A stretch of 15,694 nt of DNA, taken from contig CAJUMM010000050.1 in the NCBI GenBank assembly GCA_910586955.1, positions 1 to 15,694 on the forward strand, written 5' to 3'. Made by a program: the position numbers and the translations under genes. The notes beneath the pieces were generated by a model, which worked only from the letters and a program-made list of their open reading frames with translations, was not told the origin of the DNA and did no database searches. Below, in pieces: positions 7,063 through 13,796 of the stretch (positions are counted from its first letter, which is position 1; each line of letters begins with the position of its first letter). The DNA is from an uncultured Lachnospiraceae bacterium. GTDB lineage: Bacteria; Bacillota; Clostridia; Lachnospirales; Lachnospiraceae.

Positions 7063-9642
7063 ATGAAGAAGGAGCGGAGCAGAGGCGGAAAGGACAAAGG
7101 GTTTCCTTTGCTGCTTTCTATAATCTTGGTTTTTTGTGTCCTGGCAGTAATTGTATTTTCGGTGGCAAAAAAACTTTCCAGCGAAATGTCTGCGTCAGCC
7201 ATTCAGAATCTCAGCGAGAGTCTGGATTTGATACAGTCTACCATTGAAGCCATTATAAATAAAGATGCGGAATTTCAAAAGATTATGGCCCAGGAGATTG
7301 CAGCAAGCAGGGATCCGGAGGAATATGTCCGGGAATATGAGAAAAACCATACTATGGTAAAAATTTCCTTCCTAGGGCAGGGGGAGACGGAGGGGATTTC
7401 CAGTACCGGGGAAGTGTTTACGGAGGAGGAACTGGATTTTTCCTTGGGAGGAACCGTGGAGGGCCTTCCTTTTTCCCAGTCTTATCTGAATTATATGGGA
7501 ACCTGGGCTTATTCCATGAAATGTCCGGTAGAGAAAGACGGGCGGGAAATTGGCGCTCTATATGTGGAGTATGTGTATGATTCTTTGGATAAATCCCTTC
7601 CGGACGGCTTTTATAACAAAAAGGCCATGCTTTACATCATGGATGCCAAGAGCCAGAGGCTGGTGCTGAAACCCAAGGGAATGGGAGAGCGGAGTGCAGG
7701 CCACCTGGATTTGGAAGATTTTTATAGGGCCAATAACATTGTGGACCCGGATTTGAGGGGGGAAGTTTCCAGGTGCCTGGAGGATGGAGACAATATTTTA
7801 TTTTATCATGATATCCGGGGGAAGAGTGCGCTGAACTATATGTGGTCCGTAAACGGAGGCACGATTTACCTTATCGGTTATGTGCCTGTGGAAGCCATCC
7901 AGCAGGAAGGAAGGACCGTCAATCAGAATATCCTGATTGTGGTGGCTGTGATGCTGATTGCGTTTCTTCTGTGCTTCCTTCTGTACTCTTTTTACCAGAG
8001 GCAGCAGAACCGGCTCTGGAAGGAGAGGGAGGCTGAACGTGAGATCCACAACCGGCAGCTGGCAGAGGCCCTGCAGGCAGCACAGATTGCCAGCAATTCT
8101 AAGACCATGTTTCTCTCCAATATGTCCCATGACATCCGCACGCCCATGAATGCGGTGCTGGGATTTACCACCCTACTCTCCAGGGATGCGGAAAATCCGG
8201 TGAAAGTAAGGGAGTATACAAAGAAAATAATGGCTTCCGGCCAGCATCTTTTGAGCCTGATCAATGATATTCTGGACGTGTCCAAGATCGAGAGCGGGAA
8301 AGTGGTGCTGAATTTTGAAGAGTTTGCTTTAAGTGATCTGGTGGCTTCCGTAGATGCCATTATCCGTCCTATGGCACAGGCAAAGAAGCAGGGGTTCCAT
8401 GTGGATGTGACCGGAATCAAGCACGAATATCTCATGGGAGACGAGACCCGGGTAAATCAGATTCTGATTAATCTTCTTTCCAATGCGGTGAAGTATACCC
8501 AGGAGGGAGGAGATATCTGGTTCCGCATTGTGGGTCTTAAGCAGCGATCCGGCCAGTATGAACGTGTCCGGATTGAGGTAGAAGACAATGGATACGGAAT
8601 GACGCCGGAATATCTGGAAACCATCTTTGATGCTTTTACCAGGGCAGAGAACAGTACCACCAATAAAGTCCAGGGCACGGGCCTTGGCATGGCGATTACG
8701 AAAAATATAGTAGAACTTATGGGTGGAACCATAGAGGTTTCCAGTGAGGTGGACAAAGGGAGCCTGTTCCGGGTAGAACTGGAATTTAGGATTCCGGAAG
8801 GCCAGACAGATAGGCAGTTTTGGGAGAATAACGGAATTGCCCGGATTCTGGCGGTGGATAAGGATCCGGAGGTCCGCGACAGCATTCAGATCTTGATGAA
8901 AGATACGGGGGTTGTGGTGGACACGGCTTCCGGTGTGGAAGAAGCCCTGGGAAGGATACGGGAAGGCAGGAATGCCGGGTATCAGATGATCCTGCTGGAT
9001 TGGGAAATTCCGGTTTTGGGCAGAGCCGCAGCCGTGGAGCAGATACGGGAAGCTCTTTCCTGCAGGGTTCCGGTTTTGTTCCTGGTCTCCTCCGATGAGG
9101 AAGGAACGGAAACCATTTTGGAACTGGAACAAGTGGGATTTCTTGGAAAACCCTTTTTTGCGTCCTCTCTGAAAGAGAAGATTCTGGAGATGCAGAAAGG
9201 ACAGGGAGGAGAAGAGGCGCCGGATTGGGAAAAGGGGGAGACACTGGAAGGACTGCATTTTCTGGCAGCAGAAGATAATGAGATCAATGGGGAGATTCTG
9301 GCGGAGCTCTTGGAGATAGAAGGGGCGGATTGCGAGATTGTGGAAAACGGGCAGCTGGCGGTAGAGCGTTTTGAAAAGGCCCTAGAAGGAGAGTTTGACG
9401 CTATTCTGATGGATGTCCAGATGCCGGTGATGAACGGATACGATGCCACGAGGGCTATCCGGGCACTTTCCCGCAGGGACGCCGCAAAGATTCCCATAAT
9501 TGCCATGACTGCCAATGCTTTTGCGGAAGACGAGAAAGAGGCTCTGGATGCAGGCATGAATGTCCATGTGGCAAAGCCTATTGATGTGGAGCTTTTGAAA
9601 AAAGCCATAAGACAGTGTATCAAAGAAAGGGATCAGTCGTGA
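7063..9642 (+). CDS. Hybrid histidine kinase with extracytoplasmic sensor and two receivers
   Basis: An 859-residue membrane kinase. Two membrane segments (~14-35 and ~288-310) enclose about 250 extracytoplasmic residues, the layout of a Cache/PDC-type sensor, although I cannot confirm that fold. A helical linker leads to HisKA with His356 in SHDIRTPMN, HATPase with Asn474 (LLSNAVKYT), G1 DNGYGM (Asp508) and G2 GTGLGM (538-543). Receiver 1 (~593-710) keeps phosphoacceptor Asp646 and Lys696-Pro697 but has a single Asp599 followed by Lys in the acidic pocket. Receiver 2 (~731-852) is canonical: Glu737-Asp738, Asp784 in LMDVQMPVMNG, Thr816, Lys838-Pro839. There is no HPt and no DNA-binding domain, so phosphate must leave through a partner, possibly the HPt of the first kinase. 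GAGGG (7051-7055) lies 7 bases before the ATG. The stop touches the solute-binding lipoprotein gene, suggesting joint function. Confidence 0.94.
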   Translation: MKKERSRGGKDKGFPLLLSIILVFCVLAVIVFSVAKKLSSEMSASAIQNLSESLDLIQSTIEAIINKDAEFQKIMAQEIAASRDPEEYVREYEKNHTMVKISFLGQGETEGISSTGEVFTEEELDFSLGGTVEGLPFSQSYLNYMGTWAYSMKCPVEKDGREIGALYVEYVYDSLDKSLPDGFYNKKAMLYIMDAKSQRLVLKPKGMGERSAGHLDLEDFYRANNIVDPDLRGEVSRCLEDGDNILFYHDIRGKSALNYMWSVNGGTIYLIGYVPVEAIQQEGRTVNQNILIVVAVMLIAFLLCFLLYSFYQRQQNRLWKEREAEREIHNRQLAEALQAAQIASNSKTMFLSNMSHDIRTPMNAVLGFTTLLSRDAENPVKVREYTKKIMASGQHLLSLINDILDVSKIESGKVVLNFEEFALSDLVASVDAIIRPMAQAKKQGFHVDVTGIKHEYLMGDETRVNQILINLLSNAVKYTQEGGDIWFRIVGLKQRSGQYERVRIEVEDNGYGMTPEYLETIFDAFTRAENSTTNKVQGTGLGMAITKNIVELMGGTIEVSSEVDKGSLFRVELEFRIPEGQTDRQFWENNGIARILAVDKDPEVRDSIQILMKDTGVVVDTASGVEEALGRIREGRNAGYQMILLDWEIPVLGRAAAVEQIREALSCRVPVLFLVSSDEEGTETILELEQVGFLGKPFFASSLKEKILEMQKGQGGEEAPDWEKGETLEGLHFLAAEDNEINGEILAELLEIEGADCEIVENGQLAVERFEKALEGEFDAILMDVQMPVMNGYDATRAIRALSRRDAAKIPIIAMTANAFAEDEKEALDAGMNVHVAKPIDVELLKKAIRQCIKERDQS

Positions 9643-9662
9643 GAGAGATAGGAAAGAAAAGA

Positions 9663-10958
9663 ATGAAAAAACTGACTGCAGTTTGCCTGGCGGCCATGAT
9701 CTTGCCTATAGCGGCTTCTTGTGGAAGCAGGGAGGACCCGGGGAAAAATCTCTTGAAATCTGAGGAAGAAGAGAGACGGACAGTGAATCTGTTCGGGCCC
9801 ATGGAGAAATCTTCCCCAGATGCTGAAAATGTTGCAAGAAATGCCTTTGACACAACGATTATGATGGCTGAGGAACAGCTGAATGTGAAAGTGGAATACC
9901 GGACCTATACGGCAGAGAATTATCAGGAGAAAACTTACGATGAGGTGCTTATTGACAGGGTCAACAATCACATGGATGACTTGTATCTTCTGAATCCGGA
10001 CACCATCCAGCTTCTGGGATCGGAAGGGAAACTGGAGGATTTATCGGGGCTGGAATGTGCGGAGAATTTAAGAGAAGTAGTAAAAGCGGCCAATACGGTA
10101 GACGGGAAGCTGGCAGCGGTTCCCCAGGAGGTGGTAGCCTATGGCCTGTTTGTGAACAATGATATGTTTGAACAATATCATTTGGAGCTCCCCGGGACGC
10201 CGGAAGAGCTGCTGGAGTGCTGCCGGGTATTCCAGGAAAACGGGATTGAGACACCCATCGGCGCCAACCGCTGGTGGCTGGAAAATTTTGTGTTTGCCCA
10301 GGCTTATGCGGATCTGTATAACGGAGGCAATACGGAGGCGGAGATAGAGGCCCTGAACTGCGGGGAGAGCAAATACAGCGATTATATGCGTCCTGGTTTT
10401 GAATTTCTGCAGAAACTCATCGACTGCGGTTATATAGATGCGGAGGCGGCTTATAAGAGCGAAGCTATTGAGGGGGAGGGTCCGGATTTCCTGGCCCAAA
10501 AGACGCCGATTGTAATGGCCTACTGGGGAGCGGCCAACACGGATACAGCCTACGGAAACCCGGATTTTGAACTGAAGGTGATTGGGTTTCCCAGCAGCCG
10601 GGGGCCTATGCCTGTGGTATCTATGACAGGCTACGGCATCGGCGCAGATGCGGAACATCTGGAGGATGCCATGGATGTTCTGGAGGTGATTCTGTCCGAT
10701 GAAGCGCTTAAGCTTTATACAGAGACAAATAAGGTAATTTCTCCCTCTAAGAATGTGGAAGTAGACTGCATTCCCGCCCTGAAGCCTTTGAATGACCGGA
10801 TTCAGGAGAACGCATACGTCCTTGGATCCAATGCGGGCATGAAGGTGGAGCAGTGGGGAAATACCTGTTTGATTGTCCGGGAGCTTCTGAATGGGGCCAC
10901 CGTAGACGAATGTATGGAAGAATTTGACAGGCTGCAGGAGGAGGCCTTAAGTCAATAA
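9663..10958 (+). CDS. Extracellular solute-binding lipoprotein (sugar-type, family 1)
   Basis: A 431-residue exported lipoprotein. The N-terminus has a short basic region (MKK), a hydrophobic core and a lipobox-like AASC with Cys20 as the lipidation site. The mature part resembles family 1 periplasmic-type sugar-binding proteins (AVPQEVVAYGLFVNNDMF, TPEELLE, a GANRWW block, late helical segments, about 410 residues). Start: ATG 9663 gives a standard signal peptide with AGGA (9650-9653) 9 bases upstream; an alternative GTG at 9639 would overlap the kinase stop (GTGA) and has AAAGGG (9626-9631), adding eight residues. Either is possible. No permease or ATPase gene lies in the window, so it may share distant transport genes or serve as a ligand-presenting partner of the adjacent kinase. 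The ligand cannot be deduced. Confidence 0.88.
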   Translation: MKKLTAVCLAAMILPIAASCGSREDPGKNLLKSEEEERRTVNLFGPMEKSSPDAENVARNAFDTTIMMAEEQLNVKVEYRTYTAENYQEKTYDEVLIDRVNNHMDDLYLLNPDTIQLLGSEGKLEDLSGLECAENLREVVKAANTVDGKLAAVPQEVVAYGLFVNNDMFEQYHLELPGTPEELLECCRVFQENGIETPIGANRWWLENFVFAQAYADLYNGGNTEAEIEALNCGESKYSDYMRPGFEFLQKLIDCGYIDAEAAYKSEAIEGEGPDFLAQKTPIVMAYWGAANTDTAYGNPDFELKVIGFPSSRGPMPVVSMTGYGIGADAEHLEDAMDVLEVILSDEALKLYTETNKVISPSKNVEVDCIPALKPLNDRIQENAYVLGSNAGMKVEQWGNTCLIVRELLNGATVDECMEEFDRLQEEALSQ

Positions 10959-10982
10959 AAATAAAAGAAAGAGAGAGAAAAA

Positions 10983-11378
10983 ATGAGAATTGCGGTTACT
11001 TACGAAAACGGAGAGGTGTTCCAGCATTTCGGACACACAGAACAGTTTAAGATTTACGATGTGGAAGAGGGAGCCGTGGTGAAGGAGCAGGTGGCGGACA
11101 CCAATGGCCAGGGACACGGGGCCCTTGCGGGATTTCTTACCGGTCTTAAGGTGGATATCCTGATCTGCGGAGGCATTGGCGGGGGCGCCCAGCAAGCACT
11201 GGCCGGGGCAGGAATCCGGCTGTTCGGGGGTGTTTCCGGAAGTGCCGATGAGGCGGTCCGGGCTTATCTGGATGGAAAGCTTGACTACAATCCCCAGGTG
11301 CACTGTGATCACCATGGCCATGAGCAGGGACACTCCTGCGGGGAGCATACCTGTGGAGGAGAACATCCTCATTGTTAA
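10983..11378 (+). CDS. NifX/NifB-family metal-cluster protein with His/Cys-rich tail
   Basis: A 131-residue protein of the dinitrogenase iron-molybdenum cofactor family (NifX/NafY/NifB C-terminal type), which bind iron-sulfur or FeMo-cofactor precursors; many clostridial members occur without nitrogenase. Residues 1-104 show the family pattern: MRIAVTYENG, FQHFGHTEQF, ILICGGIGGGAQQAL and a final GVSGSADEAVRAYL. Residues 106-131 form a tail with eight His and four Cys in 26 positions, a probable metal-binding extension. The gene starts 24 bases after the lipoprotein stop, preceded by a purine-rich AGAGAGAG stretch as a weak ribosome site, and shows no good promoter of its own, so it may be cotranscribed. 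No nif structural genes are in the window, so a role in nitrogen fixation is not supported. Confidence 0.88.
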   Translation: MRIAVTYENGEVFQHFGHTEQFKIYDVEEGAVVKEQVADTNGQGHGALAGFLTGLKVDILICGGIGGGAQQALAGAGIRLFGGVSGSADEAVRAYLDGKLDYNPQVHCDHHGHEQGHSCGEHTCGGEHPHC

Positions 11379-11409
11379 AAGATATTCATGAATACGGGGA
11401 GTGGGATGT

Positions 11410-12513
11410 ATGGCAAATATGCTGGATTATCTTGCCTGGCGGGGAGATCTGAGCCTGGAAGAGGCAAAGATCGGTCCGGTGGACGCCTTGATTCTGTCGG
11501 AACTGTCATACCTTCATTTTGACAGGCTGATACCGGAAAATCCCAGGGAAGCCCTGTCTATCCGGGAGCTGTCCCAGACATTTCTGGAGCTTCCAAAGGA
11601 CGTGCAGAAGAAGCGTGTGCGCAGTACGAAAGATCTGGAACTTCTGGAGCTTCTGGGAAAGAGCGGCCGCTTTGGACCCCTGGGGATAACAGCGGCCCGG
11701 GAGCTGTCCGATGAGGAGCGGGAAATCCAGTTTGCAGCCATTACGGTACTTTTGGGAAAGGGTTCCGCCTTTGCCGCCTTCCGGGGGACGGACAATACCC
11801 TGGTGGGCTGGAAAGAGGACTTTAATTTAAGCTTTTTAGATACCGTTCCCGGCCAGTGGGCGGCCAGGGATTACCTGGAGGAAACCGCCAGGCAGTGTCC
11901 GGGAGTGCTCTACGCAGGCGGACATTCCAAAGGCGGAAACTTGGCCGTCTTTGCCGCTGCCGGGTGCAGTCCGGGAGTGCAGGGCCGTATCCGGGCCGTG
12001 TACAACAACGACGGTCCCGGATTTAGCGGGGCCGTCCTGGAACAGCCGGGGTATCAGGCAGTACTTGGACGGATTCATACCTTTGTGCCCCAGTCTTCCG
12101 TGGTGGGCATGCTGCTGGAGCATGAGGAACCCTATACGGTAGTGCAAAGCAATCAGGCGGGCCTTATGCAGCATGAGCCCTACTCCTGGGAAGTCCTGGG
12201 CTCTGATTTCGTCCGGCTTGGGCAGATTACAGAGGGAAGCCGCATGGTGGATCAGACCATCAAGTCCTGGCTTTCGGAACTGAGCCGCCAGGAGCGGGAG
12301 ACTTTTGTGGAGGCTTTGTTTGAGATTCTGGAGGAGGCGGATATCCGGCATTTGAGTGAGGCTGCCAAACCGAAAAATCTCTATACGATTTTGCAGAAGC
12401 TGGGCCGGGAGGATGACAAGACCCGCCTGATGATTGCCCGGGTTCTCTCTCAGCTCGTGTGGGCGGCGGCCCAGACTCTCTGGGAAAGGGATACGGAGGA
12501 TGTGCAGGAATGA
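11410..12513 (+). CDS. DUF2974 (Mbeg1-like) alpha/beta-hydrolase-fold protein
   Basis: A 367-residue cytoplasmic protein of the DUF2974 / Mbeg1-like family. The N-terminus MANMLDYLAWRGDLS, the segment DALILSELSYLHFD and the FRGTD motif (124-128) are family hallmarks. A nucleophile elbow GHSKGG puts the catalytic Ser at residue 173; Asp201 in NNDGPGF and a later His (for example His255) are candidate triad partners. The fold is lipase-like, but the substrate of this family is, to my knowledge, unestablished. No signal peptide or membrane segment is seen. The ATG at 11410 is chosen over the in-frame GTG at 11401 because GGAG (11398-11401) lies 8 bases before it and the MAN start matches the family. 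The gene overlaps shikimate kinase by 4 bases. Confidence 0.87.
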   Translation: MANMLDYLAWRGDLSLEEAKIGPVDALILSELSYLHFDRLIPENPREALSIRELSQTFLELPKDVQKKRVRSTKDLELLELLGKSGRFGPLGITAARELSDEEREIQFAAITVLLGKGSAFAAFRGTDNTLVGWKEDFNLSFLDTVPGQWAARDYLEETARQCPGVLYAGGHSKGGNLAVFAAAGCSPGVQGRIRAVYNNDGPGFSGAVLEQPGYQAVLGRIHTFVPQSSVVGMLLEHEEPYTVVQSNQAGLMQHEPYSWEVLGSDFVRLGQITEGSRMVDQTIKSWLSELSRQERETFVEALFEILEEADIRHLSEAAKPKNLYTILQKLGREDDKTRLMIARVLSQLVWAAAQTLWERDTEDVQE

Positions 12514-13028
12514 AAGACAATATCTTCTTAATCGGCTTTATGGGAGCCGGAAAAAGTACCGTTGCAGAGTGCCTGCATAAGTGCTGCGGCAGGGAGATCC
12601 TGGAAATGGATCAGGTGATTGAAGGCCGGGAGGGAATGGAGATCTCCCGGATCTTTGAGATACATGGGGAGGAATATTTCCGGAGGCTGGAGACGGAGCT
12701 TTTGCTGGAGCTTCAAGAGAGAGAAAATCTGGTGGTTTCCTGCGGAGGCGGGGCCCCTCTTAGGAGCTGTAATGTGGAGGCTATGAAAAAGAGCGGGCAG
12801 GTGGTGTTTCTGACGGCTCTGCCCCAGACGGTTCTGGAACGGGTCCGGGACAGCCACGATAGGCCGGTGATTGAGCAGAATAAAAACGTAGATTTTATTG
12901 CAGGCCTTATGGAAAAGCGCCGGGAGAAATATGAGGCGGCTGCAGATGTAACGGTAGCCACGGATGCACGGACGCCGGAAGACATATGCGGTGAGATTCT
13001 GGAGAAAATCAAAAAATTCCAAAATTAG
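12510..13028 (+). CDS. aroK: Shikimate kinase
   Basis: A 172-residue enzyme that phosphorylates shikimate at the 3-hydroxyl with ATP, the fifth step of the chorismate pathway to aromatic amino acids. Visible motifs: Walker A GFMGAGKST (9-17), Asp34 in LEMDQVI and Arg58 in FRRLE for shikimate, GGG (79-81) in the Walker B-like loop, Arg118-Pro119 in the lid, and Arg137 ahead of KYEAAADVTV for adenine/phosphate contacts. The length is normal for AroK. The ATG at 12510 overlaps the DUF2974 stop (ATGA), with GGAGG (12495-12499) 10 bases upstream; a longer in-frame extension to 12459 lies inside the upstream gene and lacks support. It stands apart from other aro genes here. Confidence 0.95.
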   Translation: MKDNIFLIGFMGAGKSTVAECLHKCCGREILEMDQVIEGREGMEISRIFEIHGEEYFRRLETELLLELQERENLVVSCGGGAPLRSCNVEAMKKSGQVVFLTALPQTVLERVRDSHDRPVIEQNKNVDFIAGLMEKRREKYEAAADVTVATDARTPEDICGEILEKIKKFQN

Positions 13029-13031
13029 GTA

Positions 13032-13061
13032 TGGACATTTGTGCTTCTTATGGAGTATGAT
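13032..13061 (+). promoter_or_regulatory. SigA-type promoter for the phospholipase C-family gene
   Basis: TGGACA (13032-13037) and TATGAT (13056-13061), each 5/6 to consensus, are separated by 18 bases in the gap immediately after aroK. The predicted start is near 13068, giving a leader of about 65 bases before the TTG start at 13133. Confidence 0.55.
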
Positions 13062-13119
13062 AAAAAAGGTGTCGAAAACCGGAGAGATAACAGGGAGGGC
13101 CTTTGGCCATCCTGGGATC

Positions 13120-13125
13120 GGGAGG
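13120..13125 (+). promoter_or_regulatory. Ribosome binding site fixing a TTG start
   Basis: GGGAGG with a 7-base spacer to TTG 13133. It supports the TTG codon as start of the phospholipase-family gene; an ATG at 13126 directly after it is in another frame and reaches a stop after 16 codons. Confidence 0.7.
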
Positions 13126-13132
13126 ATGGAAT

Positions 13133-13717
13133 TTGAGAAAGAAATCGCATATTTCACTGGCAAAGTATATTGTTGAGGATGTAAAGGTGCCGGAGCTGGA
13201 AGCACACCGGAAGGCCTTTTATCTGGGAAGCATTCTTCCCGACTGCAAGCCTTCTTTTCTTACACAGCGGCATGAGTTTGACAGGACTTTTGATATGGTG
13301 AAGGAGCGGATCTGTGACCTGTCCAAAGACAGGGAGCTGGTGCACCGGAATGCCCGGGCGTATATGCGCCATCTGGGGGAGGTGATTCACTACATTGCCG
13401 ATTATTTTACTTTTCCCCACAATGAGACTTATGACGGAAGTTTGAAGGATCACTGTTACTATGAGAAGGATCTGAAGTTCCGGCTTCGGGAGTATGTGAG
13501 GAGCGGAAGGATTTTCCAGGAGCAGACGGAGAGTGATCGGCTGAAAACTCCGGAAGCTATCGCATCTTTCATTCAGGCTATGCACCGGGAGTATGTGAGC
13601 CGGAAGCGCAATGTGGAGGAGGACTGCCGTTATATTGTCCGGGTGTGCCTGCAGGTGGTGCAGGCGATTCTGCATCTGATTGGTGTGGATGTACAGCCGC
13701 AGCTCTGCGTGGAGTAG
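13133..13717 (+). CDS. Zinc-dependent phospholipase C family protein
   Basis: A 194-residue protein of the Zn_dep_PLPC family (the fold of Bacillus cereus phospholipase C and S1/P1 nuclease). Candidate metal ligands are His6 (SHIS), Asp37 (LPDCKPSF), His47, and His80/His86/Asp90/His96 in the block HLGEVIHYIADYFTFPHN, plus His107. These short clostridial members lack a signal peptide here, unlike secreted PLC toxins, so a cytoplasmic role is likely and the substrate is unknown. The start is TTG 13133: it has a GGGAGG site and the resulting (M)RKKSHISLAKYIV matches the usual N-terminus of the family. The frame stays open up to TTG 13103, but that extension is not needed. The gene has its own promoter and is followed by a strong terminator. 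Confidence 0.85.
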   Translation: MRKKSHISLAKYIVEDVKVPELEAHRKAFYLGSILPDCKPSFLTQRHEFDRTFDMVKERICDLSKDRELVHRNARAYMRHLGEVIHYIADYFTFPHNETYDGSLKDHCYYEKDLKFRLREYVRSGRIFQEQTESDRLKTPEAIASFIQAMHREYVSRKRNVEEDCRYIVRVCLQVVQAILHLIGVDVQPQLCVE

Positions 13718-13748
13718 AAACCGAAAATAGAAAAGAGAAATAAAGAAT

Positions 13749-13789
13749 GCCCCCGGACCGGGAATTTCCCAGATCCGGGGGCAGTTTTT
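13749..13789 (+). terminator. Rho-independent terminator, probably bidirectional
   Basis: A perfect 9-bp stem, GCCCCCGGA (13749-13757) with TCCGGGGGC (13774-13782), encloses a smaller GGGA/TCCC hairpin and is followed by a T tract (13785-13789). The sequence before the stem is A-rich (AAATAAAGAAT), giving a T-rich run on the opposite strand, so it can also end the convergent SH3 gene, whose stop is at 13797. Confidence 0.9.
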
Positions 13790-13796
13790 ATGCTTG

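Noticed and set aside
8329..9258. Minus-strand 309-residue open frame, with a further one at 8982-9623
   Set aside because: Both are opposite well-conserved kinase and receiver coding sequence and have no recognisable domains.
10924..10952. TTGACA before the NifX-like gene
   Set aside because: The hexamer encodes part of the lipoprotein's conserved-looking end, and no acceptable -10 occurs at 16-18 bases (TTAAGT at 17).
9663..10958. Complete ABC sugar-uptake operon
   Set aside because: Only the binding protein is present; neither permease nor ATPase genes occur in the window.
10983..11378. Nitrogen-fixation locus
   Set aside because: NifX-like proteins are common in non-fixing clostridia, and no nifHDK or nifENB genes are seen.
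11383..11394. 12-bp perfect palindrome TATTCATGAATA
   Set aside because: Short, AT-rich and isolated in a 31-base gap with no promoter; plausible by chance.
13126..13176. ATG directly after the GGGAGG site before the phospholipase-family gene
   Set aside because: It overlaps the ribosome site too closely and reaches a stop after 16 codons; TTG 13133 gives the family's N-terminus.
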